DNA of 64,000 nucleotides, taken from contig JALLLT010000002.1 of assembly GCA_025266875.1 (NCBI GenBank), positions 744,001-808,000 of the forward strand. Reading direction: 5' to 3'. Positions within the stretch are counted from its first letter, which is position 1; each line of letters opens with the position of its first letter. The position numbers were made by a program, and so were the translations under genes. Shown here one piece after another: positions 36,058-47,387 of the stretch. The notes beneath the pieces were generated by a model. That model saw nothing but the letters and a program-made list of their open reading frames with translations, was not told the origin of the DNA and ran no database searches. Source of the DNA: Fennellomyces sp. T-0311. Taxonomy: Eukaryota > Mucoromycota > Mucoromycetes > Mucorales > Lichtheimiaceae.

Positions 36058-39000
36058 GATGTGTGGTTTTATTTTCTCTGGTAGATCAAGAATCATTTAT
36101 TTATTTGTTTGTTTTGCAATTCTCTCGTGTTATTTCTAGGACAGTACCTGCAGGGTACCGTTCTGAATTTCCCTGCAGGCTACGTTGGCCGCGTGGCCAT
36201 GCTTCTGAATCGTTCAACTTTCCCTGATTGCGTCGGTACCTTCTGAATTCAGTCTTCATACTGGTTCCATTTGGTGTGGGCAAAAAATAGCTTACAGAAC
36301 AAACAGGAGCCACAGCATTGAATATGAAGTCCTAAAAGGCCATATTTTACCTCAGCGTCATGTCAAGACGTATGCTTTCCTTTCGCGTACGCTTCGGTCA
36401 AAGCGAATCCAAAGAAGCGATAAGTCACCATCCAACAGCACACTCGTATTTAGATACGAACTGTACCAATCGCTGTGAGGCGCACACCCTTTCGATCAAA
36501 GCCATGACATGCCATTTATTATAAATGAGAGTTATGGTAGCTTATAATGATTTCTCGTTACTTAGCACAATTCTACTTCACGATATATCTTATTTTGGTC
36601 GTCATAGAAAGCATTGAATTATAGCAATCATGTGTCAAAAACCAGCTGTGTACAAAAAGGATTACTTTCCAACACCAACTTCGCACACGGATGCTTTCCA
36701 AGAAAACGAACCCCTATAACCTCAATACACTTTATTATCACCTCTGCATTGTAAACGCCTTTCATCTTACGAATATATAAATTTCCAATTCAGTATTACC
36801 CATTGAGTTTTCTAATGTTTGCTTTATAAGGAACTAGCTACCCCTAGACGCTAATTTGATATGTTATATATTGAATATCTACGTAGATGTTCAATGGAAC
36901 TGAGCGGTATAATGAAACTTTCTTAAATCACGCACCAAGTTGCTTCGCATAATAGAATATTATAAATATTCTGGAACTAAGTAACCAAGCTGGTTAATAA
37001 TCTGTTTCCCTATGCGATTAATGCTGCACATACAGATATGTTAATAAAGTACTACCATGTGAACTTGAAATGAGCAACGGTGGCACACTAAACAAACTTC
37101 CTTCAGCCCATAAATATTTACCAAAGGAGTTGCAGCCGAATATTCCTGCTTTGTTCAGATATGCGGGACTTTTGGAACTGCTTTTCACATCGTACGTAAT
37201 AGCGAGAACCCAAGTAATTCCAGAATCAGAGCTGTGGAATGTTCTATTCACTTCTTCCTTCAGCAGTCAAGCGTGTAAGTGATGCGTACAGGAGACGACT
37301 GGTAATGGTAAAACCGTTCCAACTGCCATATGCTTGTACATGCTCTCCATTCGACCGTGCGTAATTGACAAATGGAAAAAATTCGTAATAATGAAACGTA
37401 CAAACTTAAATACCAATTTGTGCGGGTATTTGTACTGATACTGATGCTTTTTAGGAGGTGTGAATTATTTTCGTCACATGTGCCATACAATAATTTGGTA
37501 GCAGCATCCGGTCCTCTTGATGTACTTTTTGTGATTATAAGCACTTTCTCATTTTCGATTACGAACACTATTCTCTGCAAAACTTAGATAAATCAGATGG
37601 ATAGTAACTATATACGCCACGTTTGCCCAACTCAAGTCAGACCTGGTACCTGCAATAGGTCTCTTAATAATCTATACGTATGTCCTTGAGCTATCATTTT
37701 TTCGCTGACTGACGGGCTTTATCGCAAAGTACTTTGAAAAAGTGTGCAATATCCTACTGTCATAATCCGTGTCATAATTAGGTTTACAGAAGCACTCTAT
37801 ACTAAGGATGATGTATGTGATATACTTTTAAAGTAATCAATCTTTTGAGTTCCCAGAAAAAGAAAACCTCTATATTCGACCACTCCTTAAATTATCTCTC
37901 GGAGATATGGATTCTATTGACGTGTAGTTAAAAAGTTTAACCTTCCATCTAATCATGGCTTCATCGTCAAGATACACATGCAGCCATCTACAGGCAAACA
38001 TGGCGTCATTGATCTTTTAATGCCAAAATTAAAATCTAATATGTGCTGGTCCCCTTCAGTGTTCGCGTAAACATGTACTACTTTTACTTCGCTGAGTTGT
38101 GATTAGTCAGCATATCAGTACATGTATTTCTATAATGCTACTGTTATAGCCGTGTAACAAGCTGAATGTTTCTTTACTATGCATACCGAGGGTCCATTAT
38201 ATCCCAAAAAAGCAAGTTCCTATTAAATTTTTTGAGCATCTTAGATACAGCATAATAAAGTTAGTGATTGTGAGTATCGGTTACTTTCTTTTGATCTCTT
38301 CTTAATACGATAGACAGTCTCAGCAATCACTTCGTGAGATTGGAATTTTCTCTCGTTAGAAAAGCAAAATATCGGAACCCGCGCCATTTCTCATTAGTAG
38401 TCACCATGGCGACGAGTAATGCTCTTCCACTCGATCGCTAGAGAATGGCGTAATTGAACACGAGATGAGATGCGGGGGGGGGGTCCTATTTTAGCAGCAT
38501 CGGTTGGGATTCTCAAAACAGGTATACACGGTATTAATCACCACTTTGGAATGACTGGTCATTCCTTCACGCAGTGATAACTAGGATCGAACTACAAGGA
38601 CATATAGCAAAACTTTTCTTATTAAATATTTTCGGAAAATGCTATACATAAACGGAGGTAAGGATTTTGATGTATTCCTTGACCTTTCCCAACGAGAACA
38701 GAATCGCTTAGTAGGCAAACTCTATCTCTTTGCTATCCGTGCGAGTGGATACATATTTGGAAAATAAGAATATCTTAAAATCTCACGGTCTTCTAACTTT
38801 TTGCATTTGTATACATGTCAAGATACGCCTACTCTAGGGTTCCTGGGTTATACTGACTGATCATGCGAGAACACCTGCGCTTCTATGGGAATTGACCGTG
38901 TGTTGATGTAACAAAAAGATTTAGGGGCAATTGTGGAAGTCATTTAGTTTCAGAAACGAGTATGAAGTATTGCGATAACTGAATAGCTGCACCGTAAAAA

Positions 39001-39274
39001 CTGGATGCGGCATTCGGTGGTATGGGACCCTTCACGGACTAGAGCATGCAGCTCTTTAAATAAGGTTCTGGCTTAATGAACATAGTGGCTCAATCCCTGA
39101 TTGGGAACACAGACAGCCAATGATCCCTGCATAACTAGCGCTGCTTAACTGCATTTGGTCTAAAGAAGGATTACAGCCTGAAGATTGATCCTGTAATGCA
39201 AATGCGTTGATATGGAGTAGCAACAACGACGGACGGGAAAAATTTTTTGAATCTCTTTGCGTTATAACAAAAAT
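36058..39274. other. Gene-poor AT-rich interval
   Basis: About 3.2 kb with no recognised gene, RNA or intact element. A 10-base G run occurs at 38474-38483, and a GC-richer, partly self-complementary block lies at about 36140-36260. The short ORFs (for example 37260-37580 -) look like chance readings. Confidence 0.45.
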
Positions 39275-39908
39275 ATGGTGGTGTGTGCGATCTGCTCCGA
39301 TCAAGAAAGCAAATACAAATGCCCGACATGCAAAGCTCCTTAGTAAGTTTTGCAATTCGCAAGGACAATGCAGACATTCGAAACTGGTCTAATTATGTGA
39401 ATCAGTTGCTCGATCGCGTGCTTTAAGAACCATAAGTGTGAGTGTCAAGTGCCAAAGTAGATAAGGAAACGATTCTTATCTCCGATCTTTTTCTAGTAGA
39501 GCCATGTCAGCCACTGGCGGCGCCTGCAGGTGAGCCATGCCATTCTCGAAACGTGGACCACGTTAAAAATATAGGTTTTTTTTATGTAGATGAGCACGTG
39601 GAGCGTAAACAATTACCAACAGAAAACACGGACGAGGATGATCCGAGCCGGCTAACAGAAAATCAACTCACGTCGCTAGGTAATAAAAGAGAAAATATGT
39701 ACATATATAAAAACCAACATGTGATGTAGCGCATTCCTCCGATGTGGCCGAATACCTTCAGAACCCCCAGATTCGCGACTGGGTGGCCCGGATTGATCGA
39801 TCCATGGATCCTCAGAAGGACCTAGACGCTGCGCGGGCGGCCGATCCATCGCTTGAAGCATTCATCCAAGTTCTCCTCAAGACCACAGGTCATGATCATA
39901 AAGAATAG
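39275..39908 (+). CDS. HIT-type zinc-finger protein (ZNHIT3-like), five exons
   Basis: Small nuclear protein of about 133 residues related to ZNHIT3/Hit1, an assembly factor for box C/D snoRNPs. The gene is hidden by its introns and was reconstructed from splice sites: exons 39275-39342, 39406-39437, 39497-39529, 39590-39679 and 39730-39908 (402 nt, in frame). The N-terminus encodes a complete HIT finger: VCAICSDQESKYKCPTC, then KAPYCSIACFKNHK, with the CxxC, CxxC, YC-x3-C and H-x-x-K features expected. The C-terminal exon is helical (SDVAEYLQNPQIRDWVARID, LEAFIQVLLKTTG), as in ZNHIT3. All four introns are 50-63 nt with GT-AG ends. It converges on the bZIP gene. Confidence 0.85.
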
Positions 39909-40115
39909 TTGTCGCGACTTTAGATAAAATAAAAGGGGAAATATTCAAAGGGAAAAGGGAAAAGTATAATGTCTTTTTTTGCATAGAAAGAGAGAAAATG
40001 GCCATAAGAACAAAAAGAAGCATAGCATCGTTAAAACGAAAATGGGGAAGTAAAAGAGATGCATATGAAAAGAGAAGGATAACATATAAAAATGAAATGA
40101 AAGGAACGAAAAAAT

Positions 40116-40799
40116 CTAATAGTTATCGTCTTCGTCGTCGTCGTCGTGTACAACAGCCGGCTGTGGCATGGGAGGATATGCTCCATAGTGATGAGCCGTT
40201 GGGATCGGTCGTTCGTTGATCAACTGTTCCAGTCGACCTTCGCTTTTTTCGACCACCAGTGCCTTGAGCCACTTGATCTCACGCTCCAAGTCCTGAATAT
40301 GTGCCTCCAACCGCTTTGACTTTTCTGTCATTTCGTACGCTGTGCGCTGGAGTGCCTGTTCGCGCATCTTCTTCTTCACTCGGAACCGAGCACTGGCTGC
40401 TGTGTTTCGTTTGCGCTTATCGTCCTTGGTCAGCTTTTGAGCAGGGAGCTGCTGGGGCATCGTTTCCGGCTGCGACAGAGGCGTCGTGGGTTGTTGACGT
40501 TTGGTCTTGTCTCCATCAGGCGACGTAGGCGACGGCAACGCTTGATCGCAATTATCCGTCGTTTGATCGTAGCAATACTGACCGGACCAACAGCCGTCGT
40601 TGAGGCCAGGAGGTGGGGGTACATCGTAAGAGAACTGGGTGTTCGCAAAGAAATCAAGGTCTTGTTGCATCTCTGTCTCAGTCAAGAAAGAGATAGGATC
40701 CATCAGCTGGTTCAGCGACTCAACGGATTGCTGCTGTTCTTCTAACGGCGATAACAGTGGGAAAGATTGTGATTGCATCGCAGCGGGCGACTTTTTCAT
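40116..40799 (-). CDS. bZIP transcription factor (Cys-3/MetR/Zip1-like)
   Basis: Intronless gene of 227 residues. The basic region reads KRKRNTAASARFRVKKKMRE with the invariant Asn and Arg, followed by a leucine-zipper region (YEMTEKSKRLEAHIQDLERE). This basic-region type is that of fungal sulfur and amino-acid regulators such as Neurospora CYS-3, so a role in sulfur metabolism is a family-level inference. The N-terminal half is acidic and Gln/Pro-rich, suiting an activation domain, and the C-terminus ends in an acidic run (DDDDEDDNY). The ATG at 40799 sits after a long A-rich leader. Confidence 0.88.
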   Translation of the reverse strand: MKKSPAAMQSQSFPLLSPLEEQQQSVESLNQLMDPISFLTETEMQQDLDFFANTQFSYDVPPPPGLNDGCWSGQYCYDQTTDNCDQALPSPTSPDGDKTKRQQPTTPLSQPETMPQQLPAQKLTKDDKRKRNTAASARFRVKKKMREQALQRTAYEMTEKSKRLEAHIQDLEREIKWLKALVVEKSEGRLEQLINERPIPTAHHYGAYPPMPQPAVVHDDDDEDDNY

Positions 40800-41179
40800 A
40801 CACTAATTTTTTTTGGTTGGGTTTCCTTTTGTGAAAAAACGAGCGATAAGTATTGGAAAGGAAGAGAAAGGCGAAAGAAACTGAAGCTCTTCAGCAGCAT
40901 TACCTTGAATTATATAATACAACAACAATAGGTAACAATAATAATACACACAAGAAAAGAAAAAGTTTTTGCCCAAGTAACGTCAAGTTCAAAAACAAAC
41001 AAGAGCAACATATAAATATATTCTAAAGGCGACATTATGGTTCAAAAACGTCATCTGATAACTGCCTTCTTTGACCAGAGCAACGCAAAAAAGAACGGCG
41101 ATCCCCCGTTGCTATTATAATAGACTGTACTTTAAAAAAATATTGGGAGCGTGGCCAGCGAATCCCAAGTCGTATTCAT
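40800..41179. promoter_or_regulatory. Upstream region of the bZIP gene
   Basis: 380 bp, A-rich on the + strand, with several AATAAT/AACAATA repeats and no coding potential. It probably holds the promoter and 5' UTR of the minus-strand bZIP gene. Confidence 0.45.
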
Positions 41180-41950
41180 AGGACAATAATGTCGCAATCG
41201 CTGCGACATCCACATTGCCAATCACGTCATTGGCACCTTGGTTCGGTTATTGGATCCCCGAAGCTTTTGTCATATTCGTTTTGCTGTAAGCCCAATTCAC
41301 CGCCGGCCCCACCGGTACCTCCGGGAGGCGATCTCCTGTTCCCCACCCTCGATCCTGCTAGCTTGAGCAGCTGTCACAGGGCCAGCAGCCATCCGCCACT
41401 TTTCGGGTACTCATCAAGTACTTCCCCTCAAAAGGGAACCCGCACTCAAAATCATCAAACTGCACGTCCCTCCCCCTTACATGCACTAGGCAACAAAGCA
41501 AATCTGCATGTACTAATACTTGCCTAGAAGTGACACGATCCTGTGCTTATATGACATTTCCATATGATTCTTTTCAAGAGAAAAAAGTATGCCTTTCGGA
41601 AAATACCTACATAGTAAAGCAGGACGCCTTATACAGCCACATGACATTTGAAGCACGATCCTAGATGAGTCGCACAGTTATGTCGCCGTTCCCGGAAACA
41701 TTAGTTACTTAGATCCGAGCCGACGAATCAGGCACCCTACGGCCCAGTCAGGATCCAGTTTTGCCCTCTTGGAAATCCCATACTCGGATGATGTGATCTG
41801 TCGATCCACTCACTAGCCAGCGCGTATCGAAATCGAGTACCGCCATAGCGTGTGTGTGACCTGCCATCTTGCCATGACAATCAGGAACTGCCCCCAGATC
41901 TCAACTTCATGATAGATCAGTTGGCGCTTTTTATGGGCGTCTTCTAGTGA
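41180..41950 (-). pseudogene. Decayed WD40-repeat gene fragment
   Basis: On the minus strand near 41750-41895 the translation MAGHTHAMAVLDFDTRWLVS followed by GSTDHIIRVWDF is an unmistakable WD40 repeat. Upstream, in another frame, KKRQLIYHEVEIWG looks like the preceding blade; downstream, NVSGNGDITVRLI looks like the next one but is followed by a stop. Frames change and stops interrupt between blades, so I call it a pseudogene; unmodelled introns could explain part of this. The GC-richer block at 41190-41500 may be more of the same decayed gene. An F-box/WD40 or similar origin is possible but not shown. Confidence 0.6.
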
Positions 41951-44242
41951 TATATAAGTATACATCATTACACTCTCAATTGTGTCATTTCTTGGGAGTT
42001 TCTTTTGCTAATAAATAACTGTTGTACGAGCCAAGCCTGTCATAAGTTTACTCTGTATCACCGTCGTCCCGCTTCATCCCGTCAATTTCGATTACTATTT
42101 TCTTTTACTATGTAAGCTTATGGTGCGCCTAAATGTAGTACCATATTAGGTGAACAACAATCTGGGGGCGGTCAAAACGTAAATTAGACTTGCGCTTTGT
42201 CGGCCGCCTGTCGATTTTTTTTCCCTTTTACAACCATTAATAAATTTTCCAAATACCGCATCGGGTGCATTAGTCATTGAAATCGACTCAGTATTGTTTC
42301 AGGTAAAGAGAGGATAGAATTCATTAGCATAGTAATTAGTACTGCTGTACTGGTGAAAAGGGGACTGGTAACACACGATGCTATCTGAATCAAGGGTGGT
42401 GATGTACCGCAGATAGTACTACATACGTAATTCTAAATAGGTGTAACTAACGAAGCTCTAGAACAGATAAAGATATGTCGCCGCTACTAAGTCCAGGAAG
42501 TAGGATTCTGAGGTAGAAGACCTTTCCAATACCAACCCAGCAGTTAAACTGTCACATTTTCTGGTGTAACACTGCGAGATAAGACAAGAACACTCGTTGA
42601 CCCGTGCGCCTGGGACGCTTCTTACTTATCATAATATGTTATCAAGGAAATAGTATGGATAACTGTGAAAAAATTCAACGATCTAAGACTATAGGAAACC
42701 GATATGCTCTATCGTTAGACATCGTTGGTTTTCATGAACTTCTAGGAATTACACAGCAATAAATTATATCAATTTTTTTTTCATATGCTCAAAGAAGTTG
42801 CCGGACAATAAAAAAAAATTCGCTTGGAAGCGGGCTTTCGGTTGGTGAAGAGACGTAGAGGATGAACGAGGACATGCGTTACCCGTTGTAGTACAAAACC
42901 TTTTCCTAAAGAATGCATAGCGATTACTAAATGCTCTTGCTTTATTTATATCGTGCTGATCAACTATGTGGCTAATATCGTGCTGACTGAAAGGTCACTT
43001 CGACTTTAATAACTTGTATCTCTGAAGTGAAAACCCGTACACTAATGCCATGTCATATGAGATGACGATAATAGTTGAAGTAGGAACTTTTTGTTAGTTA
43101 ACAGGTCATCAAAGCGTTTTAACCTGGTTGCCTATATTTTGCTTTGTCAGTTAAAGCAGTCTGCATCCAAACTTAATTAATCAAGCGCAGTAATAGACCA
43201 GATCCAACTCAGCACAATTGGCAGGACGAAGCTTCACGGTATCTCTGGCTGTTTATCGGTGTACGTACCATGAGTGCGTAAGCAAAGGTTTGTAACTTTG
43301 TAATATTTTAGAGCTTGATTTGTTGCTTAATTGAGAAATTCTATGGCACGATAGTATAATCACTATTGGGGTAAGACTGGCCCACGCTAAGTCGAAGGGT
43401 TGAGTAGTTAGCTGTTTATGGATTTTCACCTCTGGATGACTACTTACCCTTCTGCGCCATAGTACCTCACTATATTTCACATAGACGTTACCTTCCATAT
43501 AAATAAATCGTCCCATGCAAAGAGAAATATCTATGTATTCCACATGATCGATGTAGATGTCGGCTAAAGTCGTTTTCTCAAGCATAAACTTCTTTTCCAA
43601 CTACATGTACATACGTCGTTATCACATAATCAATATTTATGAAAAAGTACAATTCCTCGTTCAAGGGTTAATTTGAGTGTAATAAAAGGAATGTTACATA
43701 CAAATACCACTGCAACGAGTTCATTTTGGAAGGTCAGGTTGGATTCTGCATTTAGCTGTTGATACTTTCTTACGTTTCTAACTACCTACCTTGCTTAAAA
43801 CATTTTTATTGTATTCGACGTGACATATGCTAGGTATCGCTGTTAGTTACTATACATACGGCAGCTTTCAGTACGGCGACAGTATCTGCACAAAGCCACT
43901 TACAGATAGCATCGCATTGCACCATCTCTACCCAATACGTAAAACAGTCATCACACTCGTCCTTATTCCCTATATTGCATCTTGCGAATAGTGCTACCAG
44001 GTTTTACGTTGAGTAATGTGCACATGTGCACCTATTTTTCGATAAGCTCTGACAGTAAGTGTATTAAAGCGAGTAACAGATTTAGGCGTAACTGTTATTA
44101 TATCCGATGTATATAAAGAATTAGGAAATACGTAGAAAATTAGCTCTGGAGTATATCTTCAAAGTACAGTTCATCAGATATGTATATTTATACTATTCAT
44201 GCATGTATATGGAAAAAATATGGACAGCAAAGAAAAAAACAA
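41951..44242. other. Gene-poor AT-rich interval downstream of YAK1
   Basis: About 2.3 kb without recognisable genes. A perfect 14-bp palindrome GTGCACATGTGCAC lies at 44018-44031. Short ORFs (for example 43253-43600 -) have no family features. Confidence 0.45.
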
Positions 44243-47041
44243 CTACATATTGGCGGTTCCGCCCATGGTACGACGCTTCAGTGCTTGAGCTACACGTTTA
44301 CTACCATTAGGAAGTGAAGATGCAGTCGGCAACGACATATGACCTGCGCCTTTCTCTTGCTGACGCATCATTAGCAGTCCACCTGCTGCTTCTCCAGCGT
44401 GAGCTAATCTGCCAGTTATCGGTCTAGATTGTTCCAACCAATCCTCGCCATCGCTTCTTGAAGAAGATGCAGATTCCTGTAAGTCATTTTTGCTGCCATT
44501 ACGTTTTGCGTGCACTTCATCGGGCATACGTAACGAATCTCTGGATCCATAACGAACTCTGAGCATTGGTGCAATTTTGACTTTGCGTGATGCAGAATCG
44601 GGTGGCCCATCAAACACGGTATGTTTCTCTGCACTGCTGTTACTATCAGACTTTTGCTGGTCCCGTAGTGGTGCTTCAGGCGGCAATAAGCCAATAAGGT
44701 TGCCTTGGGAACGTGCGTGACGATGTAGCTTGGTAGGCGAAGCTATAATCGACGCTTCATTATGAGGTCGAATATGTCGCCCATTTTTGTTGTTAGTGCT
44801 CTGTATCTCGTCAATTGGATTTGTCTTGATATCCTGAGCCAGCTTTTGGATTTGTGTTGGGGCAGTTGGGATGCCTAAAGATTGTGCTCGTGCTCGGGTA
44901 GGTGTTGGTGCAATAGTATCTCCCTCTATGAATTTGGTTTGACGTTTGGCTCCAACTGCAATTGCCGCAGCTTCGAGTGACCGCAACGTGCTTTCCATGG
45001 ATCCGTCCACGGCGGATTCTGATGGATCTTGAGTAGGTGGAGTTGGGGGCTTTTGAGACTGCATGGCCGACTTCATGTGTTTCTCCGGATTGTACGGCTC
45101 AAGATAGGGCTCGCCAGTAACAAAAGGGTGATAGCGGGCCTGCATGGGACTCCAGCGCTTGACTGGATTGAGCTGCAGCAAGCCTTCCAGAAAATTAATT
45201 AAGGCATGCCGCATCTGCAGATCTGATTTCCAAATTCAGGTTAATTTTCCCGCTTTTGGGATCGCTGTGTCCGGGCCCGTGCATTTACCTCGTTGCCGCA
45301 CTTGTTCATCTACAACTGGGTTTGGTGCTGCATTAGTCCGCGACGAAGACTTGCTGTTGTATTCGAGAATCAATGCAGGGAGTTCGGTCTGTGCGAGGTA
45401 CCGCTTTCCTGGGAGCTCATTTTTGCGCTGTTCCTTGCCGTACTGCTCGCGGCTTTTCATTTTGTATACACGTTTGCCGCCGACTTCTTCGCGGTTATAG
45501 AATTGCTGCGTGCTCTTACCCTGGTCAAGCATGTCCTGCGGTGGGTGTCTTAAAAAATTCACTGATGAGATTTTCGGAAAAACCCGCAGGAGTTAAAAGT
45601 TATTTTTTTACCCTAGCATCTCGGTAATCCGAAACAACTGATTGTATTCTGAACTGCCAGGAAACAACGGGATGCCGATGAATAGCTCGGCGACAATGCA
45701 CCCTAGTGACCACATATCGATAGCTGACGTGTATGGTAACCCGAGCAAGATTTCAGGTGATCGGTAGAAGCGTGATTGGATATAGGTATACACATGGCTA
45801 GATTCGTGACACGCTGATCCGAAATCGATTACTTTAATCGTAGGTGATTTGACACTGCAGAATATATTAATAAGTCGAAGTGTGCTGTAGTAAGAGTTGT
45901 GTGGGTACCTCTTTAGTAGCACGTTTTCCGGTTTTAGGTCGCAATGAATGATGCGTGCTTTTTTCAGCAGTATTAACGAGTCCAATAGCTGCAATGCAAA
46001 GACTCGAACTAAGTTCAGTGATAGACCCTTGAATCCATTCTGCTTTATCAGCTCATAGAGATTGAACGACAAAAGCTCAAACACCAAACAGAGGTGGTTC
46101 TTGTGATTGAATGTATGTTGCAACTGCAGTATGTGATCACCATCATCTGGCCCTAACTTTTGGCTCAACTAAAAAATCATGTGTTAATGAATTCTTACTG
46201 ATGTGGAAGAGATTCAGTTTACCTGCCTGTTTCAAGATTTCAACTTCCAGGCGACTCTGCGTCCGGTACGCACGTTTGTTCTTGATGACCTTGACCGAGT
46301 AGAGCTGGCCGGTGCATATCCGCTCGCATTTAACCACCTGGCCGAACGTACCCTGGCCGAGTAGATCAATTACTCGATACTGGTAATCTTTCTCATCACC
46401 GAGTATCTCGTTGACGCGCAGAATATAATCACAATTTTCATTGTCGAACCCATCATTCATGGCGGGCTTACTGGGCTTCGTCAGGACCCGTTTCGGGTTG
46501 TTACGGCTTCCATCAAAGCGATAATCTGGATTATGTTTCTGAAAAGTCTCGGCAATATTGACCGTCAGTGCATAAAGCGGCTTAATTTTGTTCTAAAAAG
46601 AGGTAAGAGAGAGATCTGAAGGGAGTTAGTGGAGATATACCTGCTGTTGCTGATCCGGAGGGTGGTGTACGACCGGTACTTTGCGTTTCTGGCCAGGAAT
46701 TACTTTCTGGAACCCTCGCGGAGAATGCTTCGGCCATTGATCGCCGAGAGCCATCGTAGGCTCGATCAATGTAGAGTAGTATGGCGTAGATTTGACTGTC
46801 GCAACGGGCCGGTATACGCGGGTAGCTTCCCGGACATGTACCTGATCAAGCTCGGAGTCTGAATCCCATGGTTCATCATCCCCGTCCATGCGTGTTTGTT
46901 GCCGCTCTGGATAAGGTGTATCAGCAACTGGCGGCTGCAAGTTTATTGCCAAGACAACCCACCTTTCCGCGAACGAACGCTGGTTCTGGGTGTGAGCGAT
47001 TCCGACCCCCGATGTCGAGATGCTGCTTGCAATGGTGGCAT
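44243..47041 (-). CDS. YAK1: Yak1-type DYRK dual-specificity protein kinase
   Basis: Growth- and stress-regulated kinase acting opposite to PKA/TOR signalling. The probable start is MPPLQAASRHRG at 47041, then a short intron (about 36 nt). The conserved pre-kinase region reads RVLTKPSKPAMNDGFDNEN. The kinase domain has LGQGTFGQVVKC, HCDLKPENVLLK, IKVIDFGSACHES and the DYRK activation loop YTYIQSRFYRSPEI with its autophosphorylated YxY. Further conserved text is NFLEGLLQLNPVKRWSPMQA. The long C-terminal tail (about 270 residues) is Ser/Pro/Gln-rich and ends at 44243. At least five introns. The N-terminal exon is the least certain part. Confidence 0.93.
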
Positions 47042-47387
47042 TTCGGTTGTGGTAACACCCTTGAGTGCTGCTGTGTAATACTGGTGCTGTCTGGAAGGAT
47101 GTGTGTACATGTTTTTTTTATTTACAAAAAAAGCGAGGGAGAGAGGGAGAGTGAAAGAAGGAAAGAAGAAAGCAAAAGGGAAAAAGCACATTGGGGCTAA
47201 AAAAACACACACACAAAAGCCTGTTTTCGGTTTACCATATCGAGCAACCAAGACGATCCATAACGGGACTCTTCAAGCGCGCACACAGCACGCATATTTT
47301 TCCTTTCCGACCACTTTCTCTGATGATCAGATCACTTATGCATAAAGAGTTGCCAATTTATCAGATTTGCTTGTTATCAGATCCTTT
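47042..47387. promoter_or_regulatory. Intergenic region between CSC1-like gene and YAK1
   Basis: 346 bp between the CSC1-like stop (47388) and the YAK1 start, both on the minus strand. It contains purine-rich GA/AAAG runs on the + strand at about 47126-47180. It should hold the YAK1 promoter and leader; no other feature is seen. Confidence 0.5.

Noticed and set aside
41189..41527. 112-codon + ORF rich in Pro/Ser.
   Set aside because: It lies antisense to the GC-richer, probably decayed WD40 region and has no features of its own.
42530..42605. Stretch with a resemblance to bacterial/organelle 5S rRNA (TTCCAATACCAACCCAGCAG, then GGTGTAACACTGCGAGATAA).
   Set aside because: The flanking helices do not pair, the spacing is shorter than in 5S rRNA, and no complete molecule can be drawn. 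A covariance search with the 5S model would decide; without it I treat it as chance or a very decayed fragment.
44018..44031. Perfect palindrome GTGCACATGTGCAC.
   Set aside because: Single short palindrome in a gene-poor interval, with no repeats or gene nearby to give it a role.
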